DNA of 64,000 nucleotides from Collinsella aerofaciens (GTDB lineage Bacteria > Actinomycetota > Coriobacteriia > Coriobacteriales > Coriobacteriaceae), in assembly GCA_008671135.1 (NCBI GenBank), contig RQAP01000006.1, positions 80,687 to 144,686 of the forward strand. Direction: 5' to 3'. Below are positions 1 through 9,040 of the stretch, one piece after another. Numbering within the stretch: the first letter of the stretch is position 1; the number at the start of each line of letters is the position of its first letter. The position numbers were made by a program, and so were the translations under genes. The notes below the pieces were generated by a model. That model was given only the letters and a program-made list of their open reading frames with translations. It searched no databases and was not told where the DNA came from.

Positions 1-435
1 GTGAATCTCGTCGACCGTGATAGGACGCGGTGCCTCACGGGCATAGGACGGTCCCACGAAGGACGGAGCGATCAGGCGCGGCGTGCCCGGAATGTTAAAG
101 GCCATGTAGGCGGGGTGGAAGAGCTGCGGCATGATCTTGCAGCCATACTCGTGGACGGCCGCGGCGAGCTTTTCCCAGCCAGGGATAAACGTGTCGTCGT
201 AGCAGCACATGTCACCCGGCAGATAGGTATAGGTAGGCTCGACCGTCACGACCTCGGTGATGATGAGGCCCACGCCGCCCTTGGCGCGGGCACGGTAATG
301 ATCGACCAAGTCGTCGGTCACATAGCCATGATCGGCCAGGTTGGTGGACACCGGCGGCATAAAGACGCGGTTCTTGACCTCGGTCGTACCGACCTTGATC
401 GGGCTAAAGAGCATTGGATAGGCAGAGGACTCCAT
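1..435 (-). CDS. Old-yellow-enzyme family NADH:flavin oxidoreductase (N-terminal part, cut by window edge)
   Basis: Reading leftward from an ATG at 435, the translation opens MESSAYPMLFSPIKVGTTEV and continues with KNRVFMPP, the typical beginning of the FMN-binding TIM barrel of old-yellow-enzyme/BaiCD/2,4-dienoyl-CoA reductase proteins. About 145 residues are present with no stop before base 1, so the C-terminal part lies outside the window. AAAGGAAC stands just before the ATG. It is the next leftward gene beyond kdpC, but a repeat and about 245 bp separate the two, so it is probably a separate unit. The substrate cannot be told from this fragment; family members reduce activated C=C bonds. 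The family call is firm, the reaction open. Confidence 0.85.
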   Translation of the reverse strand, partial: MESSAYPMLFSPIKVGTTEVKNRVFMPPVSTNLADHGYVTDDLVDHYRARAKGGVGLIITEVVTVEPTYTYLPGDMCCYDDTFIPGWEKLAAAVHEYGCKIMPQLFHPAYMAFNIPGTPRLIAPSFVGPSYAREAPRPITVDEIH

Positions 436-541
436 ACAGGGTTCCTTTCATTTGAGCCGCTCGGCGGCAGTTGCTGACTTATCTATCGTACCAGCAACCG
501 CACGGTACCCGACCGCACGCACTCCCCTGCCTACGTATCGA

Positions 542-622
542 CCCACAAAAAGTTGCGGTGGAATACGGAGTAGATAAGGCCTTTGACAGCCAAGACAGTC
601 CGTATTTCACCGCAACTGATGG
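542..622 (+). repeat. 81-bp palindromic repeat, copy 1 (left of kdp)
   Basis: The unit has 19-bp arms, 551-569 and 599-617, complementary except for one base, around a 29-bp centre. Copy 2 lies at 8950-9030 in the same orientation and matches at 71 of 81 positions by eye. Copy 1 sits beyond the 3' end of kdpC. There is no T-run after the hairpin, so it is more like a REP/MITE unit than a simple terminator. Confidence 0.85.
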
Positions 623-680
623 GCGGGGTGGAATTGAGGGCTCAGATAGTCAGTCATGCCCTCATCCGCCGCTCCTTCAC

Positions 681-1271
681 CTACAGCACGCCGTCCAGCA
701 TAAGGTTCACCTTGAGCACGTTGACCGTGGGCTCGCCGAACACGCCGAGGAAACGGCCCTTGGTGCACGCGGCAATGATGTCGCGCACCTCGTCCTCACT
801 TTTGCCCGTGGCCTTGGCAAGGCGCGGGACCTGGTACTCGGCGGCATCGGGAGAGATCTCGGGGTCGAGCCCTGAGCCGGAACACGTCACCAGGTCGACG
901 GGCACAGCATCCATATCGGCATCGGGGTTGGCGGCGCGGATCTTCTTCACGCGCGCATCCACAAGCTGCCGATACTCCTCACTCGCCGGGGACAGGTTGG
1001 ATGGGGCACCATACGCCATGAGCTCGCCATCTTCGCCTTCGAAAATTGACACGTTCTGGATGCGGCCCCACATGTGGTCCTCATCCTCGAAGTTCTGGCC
1101 GATGAGCTCGGAACCCACAACCTTGCCGTCGACCGTAATGAGCGAACCGTTCGCCTGATACGGGAACGCAACCTGGGCAATGCCGGTCACGACAAGCGTA
1201 TAGCCCAGGCCGCAGACAACGGTAAACAGCGCGAACACGCCCAGTGCGCGCGATGCAACACCTTTGAACAT
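681..1271 (-). CDS. kdpC: Potassium-transporting ATPase KdpC subunit
   Basis: A 196-residue protein of normal KdpC length: MFKGVASRALGVFALFTVVC forms the single N-terminal membrane segment, followed by a soluble domain with the family stretch QANGSLI. KdpC associates with KdpA and KdpB and aids ATP-dependent potassium uptake. A GTG at 1283 also opens the frame, but GGAGG falls inside that extension and is placed five bases before the ATG at 1271, so the ATG is preferred. It is the last gene of kdpFABC, starting 12 bp after the kdpB stop. The repeat at 542-622 lies beyond its end. Confidence 0.95.
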   Translation of the reverse strand: MFKGVASRALGVFALFTVVCGLGYTLVVTGIAQVAFPYQANGSLITVDGKVVGSELIGQNFEDEDHMWGRIQNVSIFEGEDGELMAYGAPSNLSPASEEYRQLVDARVKKIRAANPDADMDAVPVDLVTCSGSGLDPEISPDAAEYQVPRLAKATGKSEDEVRDIIAACTKGRFLGVFGEPTVNVLKVNLMLDGVL

Positions 1272-1283
1272 ACAAACCTCCAC

Positions 1284-3338
1284 TTACATAATGCCGCAGA
1301 ACGCGAGCAGCATGTCGATGAGCTTGATGAATACGAACGGGGCAACGATGCCGCCCAGACCCCACACGAGCAGGTTGTGGGTCAGCAGCTGTCCGGACGG
1401 GACCTCGCGATACTTAACGCCCTTCAGCGCGGCCGGGATCAGCGCGACGATAACGAGCGCGTTATAGATGATGGCCGAAAGAACCGCGGACAGCGGGCTT
1501 GCCAGACCGAGGATGTTGAGGGCGTCCAACCCGGGGTAGATCGGCGAGAACAGGGCCGGGATGATAGCGAAGTACTTCGCCATGTCGTTGGCCACCGAGA
1601 AGGTCGTGAGCGAACCGCGGGTCATGAGCAGCTGCTTGCCGATACGCACGACCTCGATGAGCTTGGTGGGGCTGGAGTCGAGGTCGACCATGTTGCCGGC
1701 CTCCTTGGCAGCCTGGGTGCCCGTGTTCATGGCCACGGCGACGTCGGCCTGGGCCAGAGCGGGCGCGTCGTTGGTGCCGTCGCCGGTCATGGCGACCAGG
1801 TGCCCCTCACGCTGGAACTCGCGGATCTTCTCGAGCTTGCCTTCAGGGGTGGCCTCGGCCAGGAAGTCGTCAACGCCGGCCTCGGCGGCGATTGCCGCGG
1901 CGGTAAGCGGGTTGTCGCCCGTCACCATGATGGTCTTGATGCCCATCTTGCGCAGGTCGGCGAACTTCTCCTTAACGCCGGACTTGATGATGTCCTTGAG
2001 GTACACAACGCCCAGCACGCGGCAGTTCTTGGTCACGACCAGCGGGGTGCCGCCGGCCTTGGCGATGTGTTCGACGGCCTCGTCGCACTCCTTTGAGAAC
2101 ACGCCGCCGGCTGCCTCCACATAGGTGCGCACGGAATCGGCAGCGCCCTTGCGGATCTCATTGCCCTCGTAGTTCACACCGGACATGCGGGTCGCCGCGG
2201 TGAAGGGGATGAACTCCATACCCTTATCCTCGAGTGTGCGGCCGCGCAGACCGAACTGCTCCTTGGCGAGCACGACGATGGAACGGCCTTCGGGGGTCTC
2301 GTCGGCCAGCGAGGAAAGCTGGGCGGCATCGGCCAGCTCCGCGGGATCGATGCCGTCGACCGGGATGAACTCGGCGGCTTGGCGGTTACCCAGGGTGATG
2401 GTGCCGGTCTTGTCGAGCATGAGGATGTCGACGTCGCCGGCGGCCTCGATGGCGCGGCCGGACATGGCCAGCACGTTGGCCTCGTTCAGACGGCTCATGC
2501 CGGCGATGCCGATGGCAGAAAGAAGGGCGCCGATGGTAGTGGGAGCCAGGCACACGAGCAGCGCCACGAGCGTGGTCACGGCCGTGGGGTTGTCCATGTC
2601 GTTAAGACCGACCGAGAAGCAGGAGTAACAATACAGGGCCAGCGTGACCAGGATAAAGACGATGGAGAGGGCCACCAGGAAGATCTCCAGAGCGATCTCG
2701 TTAGGGGTCTTCTTGCGCGCGGCACCCTCGACCATCGCGATCATCTTGTCCAGGAAGCTCTGGCCGGGCTCACTGGAGATCTTGACGATGATCCAGTCGG
2801 ACAGCACCGTGGTACCGCCGGTAACGGCAGAGCGGTCGCCGCCGGCCTCGCGGACCACGGGGGCGGACTCGCCGGTGATGGCGGACTCGTCAACGGAAGC
2901 AGCGCCCTCGATGACGTCGCCGTCGCCGGGAATCTGCTCGCCGGCGCGTACGATCACCAGGTCGCCGCGCGTGAGCTCGGTGCCGGGAACGACGGTGAAG
3001 TGCTCCTTGTCCTCAACGGACTCGATGCGATGGGCCTCGACATCCTTCTTGGCCGCACGCAGGGAATCGGCCTGGGCTTTACCGCGGCCCTCGGCAAGCG
3101 CCTCGGCGAAGTTCGAGAACAGGTCGGTAAGCCACAGGATGACCGCGATGGCGACCACATAGTAGGTGGGCACACCCGCGTCCTGCACACCGAAAATGGA
3201 AGCGACGGCCAGGACGGAGGTCATGACGGCGGAAAGCCACACCAGGAACATGACCGGGTTTTGAATCTGGACGCGAGGATCCAGCTTGGCAAACGAGTCG
3301 CGGACCGCGCAGCCCATCATGTCTTTTTGCATAGTCAT
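1284..3338 (-). CDS. kdpB: Potassium-transporting P-type ATPase KdpB, catalytic subunit
   Basis: A 684-residue P-type ATPase, close to the usual KdpB size. Visible motifs are the actuator-domain TGES (DESAITGESAPV), the phosphorylation motif MLDKTGTITLG, and the hinge MTGDGTNDAPALAQADVAVA. It hydrolyses ATP to energise K+ import through KdpA in the cytoplasmic membrane. The ATG at 3338 is chosen because AAAGGAGG, which overlaps the end of kdpA, precedes it; an ORF start upstream at 3362 lies inside kdpA and is unlikely. Translationally linked to kdpA and kdpC in kdpFABC. Confidence 0.97.
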   Translation of the reverse strand: MTMQKDMMGCAVRDSFAKLDPRVQIQNPVMFLVWLSAVMTSVLAVASIFGVQDAGVPTYYVVAIAVILWLTDLFSNFAEALAEGRGKAQADSLRAAKKDVEAHRIESVEDKEHFTVVPGTELTRGDLVIVRAGEQIPGDGDVIEGAASVDESAITGESAPVVREAGGDRSAVTGGTTVLSDWIIVKISSEPGQSFLDKMIAMVEGAARKKTPNEIALEIFLVALSIVFILVTLALYCYSCFSVGLNDMDNPTAVTTLVALLVCLAPTTIGALLSAIGIAGMSRLNEANVLAMSGRAIEAAGDVDILMLDKTGTITLGNRQAAEFIPVDGIDPAELADAAQLSSLADETPEGRSIVVLAKEQFGLRGRTLEDKGMEFIPFTAATRMSGVNYEGNEIRKGAADSVRTYVEAAGGVFSKECDEAVEHIAKAGGTPLVVTKNCRVLGVVYLKDIIKSGVKEKFADLRKMGIKTIMVTGDNPLTAAAIAAEAGVDDFLAEATPEGKLEKIREFQREGHLVAMTGDGTNDAPALAQADVAVAMNTGTQAAKEAGNMVDLDSSPTKLIEVVRIGKQLLMTRGSLTTFSVANDMAKYFAIIPALFSPIYPGLDALNILGLASPLSAVLSAIIYNALVIVALIPAALKGVKYREVPSGQLLTHNLLVWGLGGIVAPFVFIKLIDMLLAFCGIM

Positions 3339-3354
3339 AAATCTGCGCCCTCCT

Positions 3355-5178
3355 TTACGCAATCATCTGGAAGAACTCGGCAACGGGGCCAAGCGCCAGG
3401 GCCGGGAAGAAGCTCAGGGCACCGATCAGCAGAACGATGAACACGAGCAGGAATACGAACATGCCGTTAGTGGTAGACAGGGTACCGGCGCTCTCGGCGA
3501 CCTTGCCCTTCTTGGCCAGCGAGCCGGCGATAGCCAGCGTACCGATGATAGGCATGAAGCGGGCGAACAGCATCTCGAGGCCGAGCATGACGTTGATCCA
3601 GGGAATGTTGCAGTTCATGCCTGCAAACGCCGAGCCGTTGTTGCCGCCGCATGAGGTGAAGGCATACAGCGCCTCGGAGAAGCCGTGCGCGCCACCATTG
3701 TTGAGCTGGTCGGCAAGACCGGGCACCATGCAGGCGATGGCCGAGCACACCAGAATGGCAAACGGAGTTGCCAAGCACAGGACAACTGCCCAGCGCATCT
3801 CGCCCGGCTCGATCTTCTTGCCCAGGAACTCAGGCGTGCGTCCGACCATGAGGCCGGCGATGAACACTGTGAGGATGGCGAAGCCGATCATGCCGTACAG
3901 GCCGCAGCCCACGCCGCCGAAGACGACCTCGCCCAGAGCAATCTGGAGCATCTGGACAAAACCGCCCAGCGGGGTGTAGGAGTCGTGCATGGAGTTAACC
4001 GAGCCGTTGGAAGCAGCCGTCGTGAAAGCGGACCAGGTAGAAGAGGAGGCGATACCGAAACGGCTCTCCTTGCCCTCCATGTTGCCGCCGGCCTGGCCGT
4101 CGGTCATCTCGTTATTGACCGCTCCGCCATCGGCCAGCTGCGGGGTGCCCGCATGCTCGTTGACGGCGATGATGCCGGTGAAGATCACCAGCAGGATGAA
4201 CATGGCGGCAAAGATGGCCTTGCCCTGCTTGGTGTTCTTGACGCCGATACCGAAGGCGAAGCAACAGGCGGCCGGGATCAGCAGCAGGCTGGTCATCTCG
4301 ATGATGTTGGTGAAGGCACTGGGGTTCTCATACGGATGGGCGGAGTTCACGCCGAAGAAGCCGCCGCCGTTGGTGCCGGACTGCTTGATGGCGACCTGAG
4401 GAGCCGCGGGACCCTGGGGCAGGAACTGCTCGGTGACCACGTGCGCGCCCTCGACAACCTTGCCGTCGACCTTGACCGTGTCGCCCTCAATCTGGGCGCC
4501 GTCGATGACGCTCCAGCCGCCGTCTGCATTAGGCTGAACAGCGACGGGTTCTACGAGCTCAGCCTTCTGAGCCGGCTGGAAGTTGGAGATGACGCCACCG
4601 GCAGCCAGGCAGATGCCGAACACGAGGTTCAGCGGGATGAGCACATACAGGACGGTGCGGGTGAGGTCGACCCAGAAGGAACCCAGACCCTGCTCCTTGA
4701 CCTGACGGAAGCCGCGGATCAGCGCGAACATGACCGCGATACCGGTGCCAGCGGAAACGAAGTTCTGCACAGTGAGACCCATGAACTGCACAAGGTAGGA
4801 CAGGGTGGTCTCACCGGAGTAGGACTGCCAGTTGGTGTTGGTTATGAAGGAAGCAGCCGTATTGAACGACAGGTCCCATGACACACCCGGCAGGTGCTGG
4901 GGATTGCCTGGCAAGAAGGACTGAAGCGCCTGGAGTGCCACAAGAGTCACGAGGCCGATCCCCGAAAAGACCAGCACGCTCGCCAGATAGCGCCTACACC
5001 CCATCTGTTCTGCCGCGTCGATGCGAAGCAGACGATAGACGCCACGCTCCACAGGAGCAATCACAGGCGACAGGAACGTATGCTCACCATCCATGATATG
5101 GGCCATGAACCGACCGAGCGGAACGGCCAGGACGACGAGTACGGCAAAGTACAAGATGTACTGAATCGCAGCGTCCAT
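3355..5178 (-). CDS. kdpA: Potassium-transporting ATPase KdpA, channel-like subunit
   Basis: A 607-residue polytopic membrane protein with the selectivity-filter type stretches of KdpA, such as TNTNWQSYSGE, GTNGGGFFGVNSAHP and TSCGGNNGSAFAG. It forms the K+ translocation path of the Kdp complex. It is longer than the E. coli protein (557 residues). Most of the excess is a polar segment between VISNFQP and LPQGP, coded roughly at 4410-4560, where known homologues have a shorter loop. The ATG at 5178 follows the kdpF stop at 5182 almost directly. Strong call. Confidence 0.97.
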   Translation of the reverse strand: MDAAIQYILYFAVLVVLAVPLGRFMAHIMDGEHTFLSPVIAPVERGVYRLLRIDAAEQMGCRRYLASVLVFSGIGLVTLVALQALQSFLPGNPQHLPGVSWDLSFNTAASFITNTNWQSYSGETTLSYLVQFMGLTVQNFVSAGTGIAVMFALIRGFRQVKEQGLGSFWVDLTRTVLYVLIPLNLVFGICLAAGGVISNFQPAQKAELVEPVAVQPNADGGWSVIDGAQIEGDTVKVDGKVVEGAHVVTEQFLPQGPAAPQVAIKQSGTNGGGFFGVNSAHPYENPSAFTNIIEMTSLLLIPAACCFAFGIGVKNTKQGKAIFAAMFILLVIFTGIIAVNEHAGTPQLADGGAVNNEMTDGQAGGNMEGKESRFGIASSSTWSAFTTAASNGSVNSMHDSYTPLGGFVQMLQIALGEVVFGGVGCGLYGMIGFAILTVFIAGLMVGRTPEFLGKKIEPGEMRWAVVLCLATPFAILVCSAIACMVPGLADQLNNGGAHGFSEALYAFTSCGGNNGSAFAGMNCNIPWINVMLGLEMLFARFMPIIGTLAIAGSLAKKGKVAESAGTLSTTNGMFVFLLVFIVLLIGALSFFPALALGPVAEFFQMIA

Positions 5179-5181
5179 AGT

Positions 5182-5268
5182 TTACGAATCACTCCTCATC
5201 AGAATGTAGATGTAATAGACAAGAAGTCCAATGCAGACGACTCCGATGATGGGAATGAGGATGTCCAT
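5182..5268 (-). CDS. kdpF: KdpF, small membrane subunit
   Basis: A 28-residue ORF, MDILIPIIGVVCIGLLVYYI then YILMRSDS, forms one hydrophobic helix with a short basic/polar tail. It starts at ATG 5268 after a purine-rich AAAGGGGCGG and ends three bases before the kdpA start. Its size, single helix and position as first gene before kdpA match KdpF, a lipid-like stabiliser of the KdpABC complex. Its short length makes sequence similarity weak evidence; position is the main argument. Confidence 0.85.
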   Translation of the reverse strand: MDILIPIIGVVCIGLLVYYIYILMRSDS

Positions 5269-5512
5269 TTACCGCCCCTTTCACACGCGGTCCGATGTCT
5301 CGGACGCCTGCCCTCGCAAGCGTCTGGGGACAGTAAACGCTTCTAGGGATTAAAGAGGCGTGAGGGCCGGGGCTCACGTCCTTAAGATGCCGTAAAGATG
5401 CAGGTAGAAAGCACTATTGCAGCTGCAGTGCGCCTATACTCGACCTCGCGAGCATACAGTGGTGTCTTCACCGCGTATGCACGCATGGACAACGCTTCAG
5501 AAAGGCTACGCT
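5269..5512. promoter_or_regulatory. Divergent kdp control region with direct repeats AGATGC
   Basis: This 244-bp gap separates leftward kdpFABC from rightward kdpDE, so it should hold both promoters. AGATGC occurs at 5385-5390 and 5396-5401, an 11-bp period in the context TTAAGATGC-CG-TAAAGATGC, the spacing expected for an OmpR-family response regulator such as KdpE. A -10-like TATACT at 5435-5440 faces kdpD. The assignment to KdpE is inference. Confidence 0.5.
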
Positions 5513-8247
5513 ATGCAGCGCGACGCATCGGACACTCGCGTCAATCCAGACCTCATCCTCAAGGCAATTGAGAAAGACGGGGTCGCCGATGACACTCGAA
5601 CCAGCCGGGGACACCTCAAAATTTTCTTTGGCTACGCTGCTGGCACAGGCAAAACCTATGCGATGCTTCAAGCCGCCCACGCCGCCAAGCGGCGAGGTGT
5701 CGACGTCGTCGCGGGATACATCGAGCCGCACGAACGTCCGGCAACTGCCCATCTTGCACAAGGGCTTGAGAACGTGCCCTGTAAACTCATCGAGCACAAC
5801 GGCATTGCGCTCAGCGAGTTCGATCTAGATGCGGCTATCGAACGCGCCCCTCAGCTCATCCTTGTCGACGAGCTCGCCCATACGAATGCGCCGGGGTCTC
5901 GCCACGACAAACGCTATCAAGACGTCGAGGAACTTCTACATGCGGGCATCGACGTCTATACGACCGTGAACGTTCAGCATATCGAGAGCCTAAACGACAT
6001 GGTTGCATCCATCACCGGCGTTGTCGTGAGCGAACGAATCCCCGACCGTATCTTCGATGATGCCGACCAGGTCGAGCTCGTCGACATAGAGCCCGAAGAC
6101 CTACTTGAGCGCCTTCGCGCCGGCCTCGTCTACCGTCCCGCACAAGCCGACCGAGCGCAACAGCATTTTTTACCGTCGAGAACCTCACCGCACTCCGAGA
6201 AATCGCGCTGCGCCGCTGCGCCGATCGCACCGGTCACCTCACAGACGCCGCACGCGTGCTGGGAAACCGTGACTACTACACCAGGGAGCGTATCTTAGTC
6301 TGTGTCTCCCCGGCGCCGACCAATCCCCGCATCGTCCGTGCCGCCGCACGCATGGCGAAAGCGTTTCGCAGCGAGCTCGTCGCCCTGTTCGTAGAGAGCC
6401 CGCGCACGCAAGCCATGAGCGATGATGAGCGCGCCAAGCTTGCAGCCAATATCGCCCTAGCCGAGCAGCTCGGAGCACATATGGAAACCGTCTATGGCGA
6501 CGACATCGCGTTTCAGATCTCCGAGTTCGCGCGCCTGTCGGGTATTTCGAAGATCGTCATGGGGCGCACGGGCGAGCGCAGCAGCGTCCGTCAGGCCCTC
6601 TTCGGCCGCAAATCTCTCGTAGAACAGCTCATAACATTCGCTCCGAACCTCGACATTTACATCATTCCAGAACAGTCGACTCCGCCCTCCCGACCCAAAG
6701 GACGCCGCCATGCGCTCGCCCTGCAGCCGCCCAGCAGCCGAAACGTGCTTCGCACGCTGGCTCTCTCTCTTGCCGCCACGGCGATCGGCACGGCTTTCCG
6801 TCATCTGGGATTTGCCGATTCCAGCATCATATCCCTCTATATCTTCACGGCCCTGCTGACCGCCGTCACCACGACGGGGCGTATCTGCACGATCGTATCG
6901 AGCGTGCTCTCTGTAGTGCTTTACAACTTCTGCTTCGTCACGCCTCTGTTTTCGCTCGCCAGCTACGACCGAAGCTATCTGGTCACGTTCGGCATCATGT
7001 TCGCCACCGCTATGGTCGCCGGCGAGTTAACTGCGCGCATCGCCGACAACGCCCGTACATCCGCCGAGAACGCATTCAAAACGCGCGTACTCCTCGAAAC
7101 GAACCAGCTCTTGCAGCAAGCCCATAGCGCGGAGGAGTGCGCCCGCGTCGCCATGAACCAACTCGTCAAACTGCTAAAACTCGACGTGGTCTTCTACCCC
7201 GCCGAACACGGCACGCTCGGCAAGGCGCTCTATGAGTCCGCTGGCACCGAAAACCGATCCGCGTCGCTGCTCACCGACTACGAGCGCGCCGTTGCAACCT
7301 GGACCTACACCAACAACAAGCGCGCGGGCGCAAGCACGCGGACCCTGCCTGAGGCGCGCTGTCTCTACCTCGCGGTTCGCACCGGCGACAAGGTATTCGG
7401 TGTCATCGGCATCGCCCTGGAGGGGCGCGAGATCGAAGCCTTCGAGCATTCGATCGTCCTATCTATCGTAGGTGAATGCGCCTTGGCGCTCGAAAGCGAC
7501 CGGGCGGTGCAAGAGCGCGAAGAGGCTGCGGTCTTGGCGAAAAACGAGCAGCTGCGCGCCAACCTTTTGCGCTCCATCGGCCACGATTTGAGGACACCCC
7601 TCACGGCTATATCCGGATCTGCGGCAATCCTTCGGAAGAGCGACGAGAAGCTCAGCCTCGAACAACGCTGCGATCTTGCCGATGCCATCTACGACGACTC
7701 CCTCTGGCTTATCGATACCGTGGAAAACCTCCTCGCCATCACACGCGTCGAGAACGGCACCATTCGCCTCAACTTAACATCCGAGCTCATCGACGAGGTC
7801 ATCGAGGCCGCCCTCAGCCATGTCGCCCAAGCATCGCATGGACGTGCCGTCACCATCGAGCACACTGACGACATCCTGCTGGTACGCATCGACGTCCATC
7901 TCATCATGCAGGTGCTTACGAATCTCATCATGAACGCCTTCAAATACACGCCCGAGGACTCGACTGTCACCATCAGCGCACGTCGCGAGGGTGCGTTCGT
8001 CGTGGTGGACGTCGCAGACGATGGGCCGGGTGTGGCAGACTGCGACAAACCTCATATCTTTGAGCGCTTCTTCACCTCAAGCAATACGCGGCCCGTGGAT
8101 TCGCGTCGAAGCATCGGCCTTGGGCTGTCGCTCTGCCGCTCCATCGTGGAGGCGCATGGCGGCGTCATCGAAGTTCGCGACAACCACCCCCATGGGGCCG
8201 TCTTCCGTTTTACCCTGCCCGCCGAGGAGATCGAGATTCATGAATAA
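5513..8247 (+). CDS. kdpD: Sensor histidine kinase KdpD, requiring a -1 frameshift at 6166-6172
   Basis: The N-terminal part (5513-6172, ATG after AAAGG) has the Walker-type GYAAGTGKT at residues 40-48 and the KdpD N-domain stretch LLERLRAGLVYRPAQADRA. In that frame translation ends at TAG 6296-6298 after unrelated residues. Moving -1 after TTTTTTA restores NLTALREIALRRCADR, a universal-stress-like domain, four membrane segments, a GAF-like region, the H-box IGHDLRTPLTAISGSA and an ATPase domain with GLGLSLCRS. The joined protein is about 911 residues, near the E. coli KdpD length (894). Either a programmed shift, yielding also a 261-residue N-domain form, or a T6/T7 tract error or mutation explains this. 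Overlaps kdpE by 8 bp. Confidence 0.85.
6166..6172 (+). other. Candidate -1 ribosomal slippery heptamer T TTT TTA in kdpD
   Basis: In the zero frame the codons are CAT TTT TTA CCG. The heptamer TTTTTTA is phased exactly as X XXY YYZ, and a one-base back-slip gives ACC GTC GAG, the conserved KdpD continuation. No clear upstream Shine-Dalgarno stimulator was found and a downstream structure was not established by eye. Confidence 0.6.
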
Positions 8248-8944
8248 TGCCGCTAAGCCACGCATCCTCCTGGTAGAAGATGACCTGACCGTTCAAAACC
8301 TCGTTTCGACCGCGCTTGACCTCCACGGCTATGTCGTGAGCAAGGTTTGCAACGGCCAGGCCGCCATCATGGATGCGGTGTCGCACGGCCCCAGCCTCAT
8401 CATGCTCGACCTCGGCCTTCCCGACATTGACGGTATCGAGGTCATCACGAAGATCCGAAGCTGGTCGGCAGTCCCCATTATCGTCATTTCGGCGCGCACC
8501 GAAGATTCCGACAAGATTGCAGCACTTGACGCAGGGGCAGACGACTACCTCACCAAGCCCTTTTCTGTGGATGAGTTGCTCGCGCGCGTCCGTGCGAATT
8601 TGAGGCGCTCCTCGATGGCGTCGAGCGAGTCGACAGAAGCGAGCACGTTTGACAACGGTCCGCTGCATATCGACTACGCCGCGGGATACGCGACAAAAGA
8701 CGGACGCGAGCTCTCGCTCACCCCAACTGAGTACAAATTGCTCGTCCTTCTGGCGAAAAACGTCGACAAGGTGCTCACCCACACTTTCATCACCCACGAG
8801 ATATGGGGCACGAGCTGGGACAGCGATCTGGCGAGCCTGCGCGTGTTCATGCGCACCCTGCGCAAGAAGATCGAGGCAGACCCCTCTCACCCCAAGATGA
8901 TTCAGACACACATGGGTGTCGGGTACCGCATGCAGCGTCTCTAG
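8240..8944 (+). CDS. kdpE: Response regulator KdpE (OmpR family)
   Basis: 234 residues: an N-terminal receiver with the acidic pair ED at 13-14, phospho-acceptor Asp57 in MLDLGLPDIDG, Lys in DYLTKPF, then an OmpR/PhoB winged helix ending THMGVGYRMQ. It would be phosphorylated by KdpD and activate kdpFABC. ATG 8240 lies inside the end of kdpD, preceded by GAGGAG; the 8-bp overlap indicates translational coupling. A longer frame opening at 7991 only reads through kdpD. The 81-bp repeat copy 2 follows six bases after the stop. Confidence 0.95.
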   Translation: MNNAAKPRILLVEDDLTVQNLVSTALDLHGYVVSKVCNGQAAIMDAVSHGPSLIMLDLGLPDIDGIEVITKIRSWSAVPIIVISARTEDSDKIAALDAGADDYLTKPFSVDELLARVRANLRRSSMASSESTEASTFDNGPLHIDYAAGYATKDGRELSLTPTEYKLLVLLAKNVDKVLTHTFITHEIWGTSWDSDLASLRVFMRTLRKKIEADPSHPKMIQTHMGVGYRMQRL

Positions 8945-8949
8945 CCTAC

Positions 8950-9030
8950 CCCACAAAAAGTTGCGGTGAGATACGGAGCAATCGAGGCTTTTGACAGCCA
9001 AAACAGTCCGTATTTCACCGCAACTAATGG
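8950..9030 (+). repeat. 81-bp palindromic repeat, copy 2 (right of kdp)
   Basis: Same unit and orientation as 542-622. It lies between the converging 3' ends of kdpE (8944) and the leftward oxidoreductase gene (9041). It retains the AGTTGCGGTG arm and its complement CACCGCAACT. The two copies form direct repeats around the entire kdp module. Confidence 0.85.
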
Positions 9031-9040
9031 ATGGGATGTG

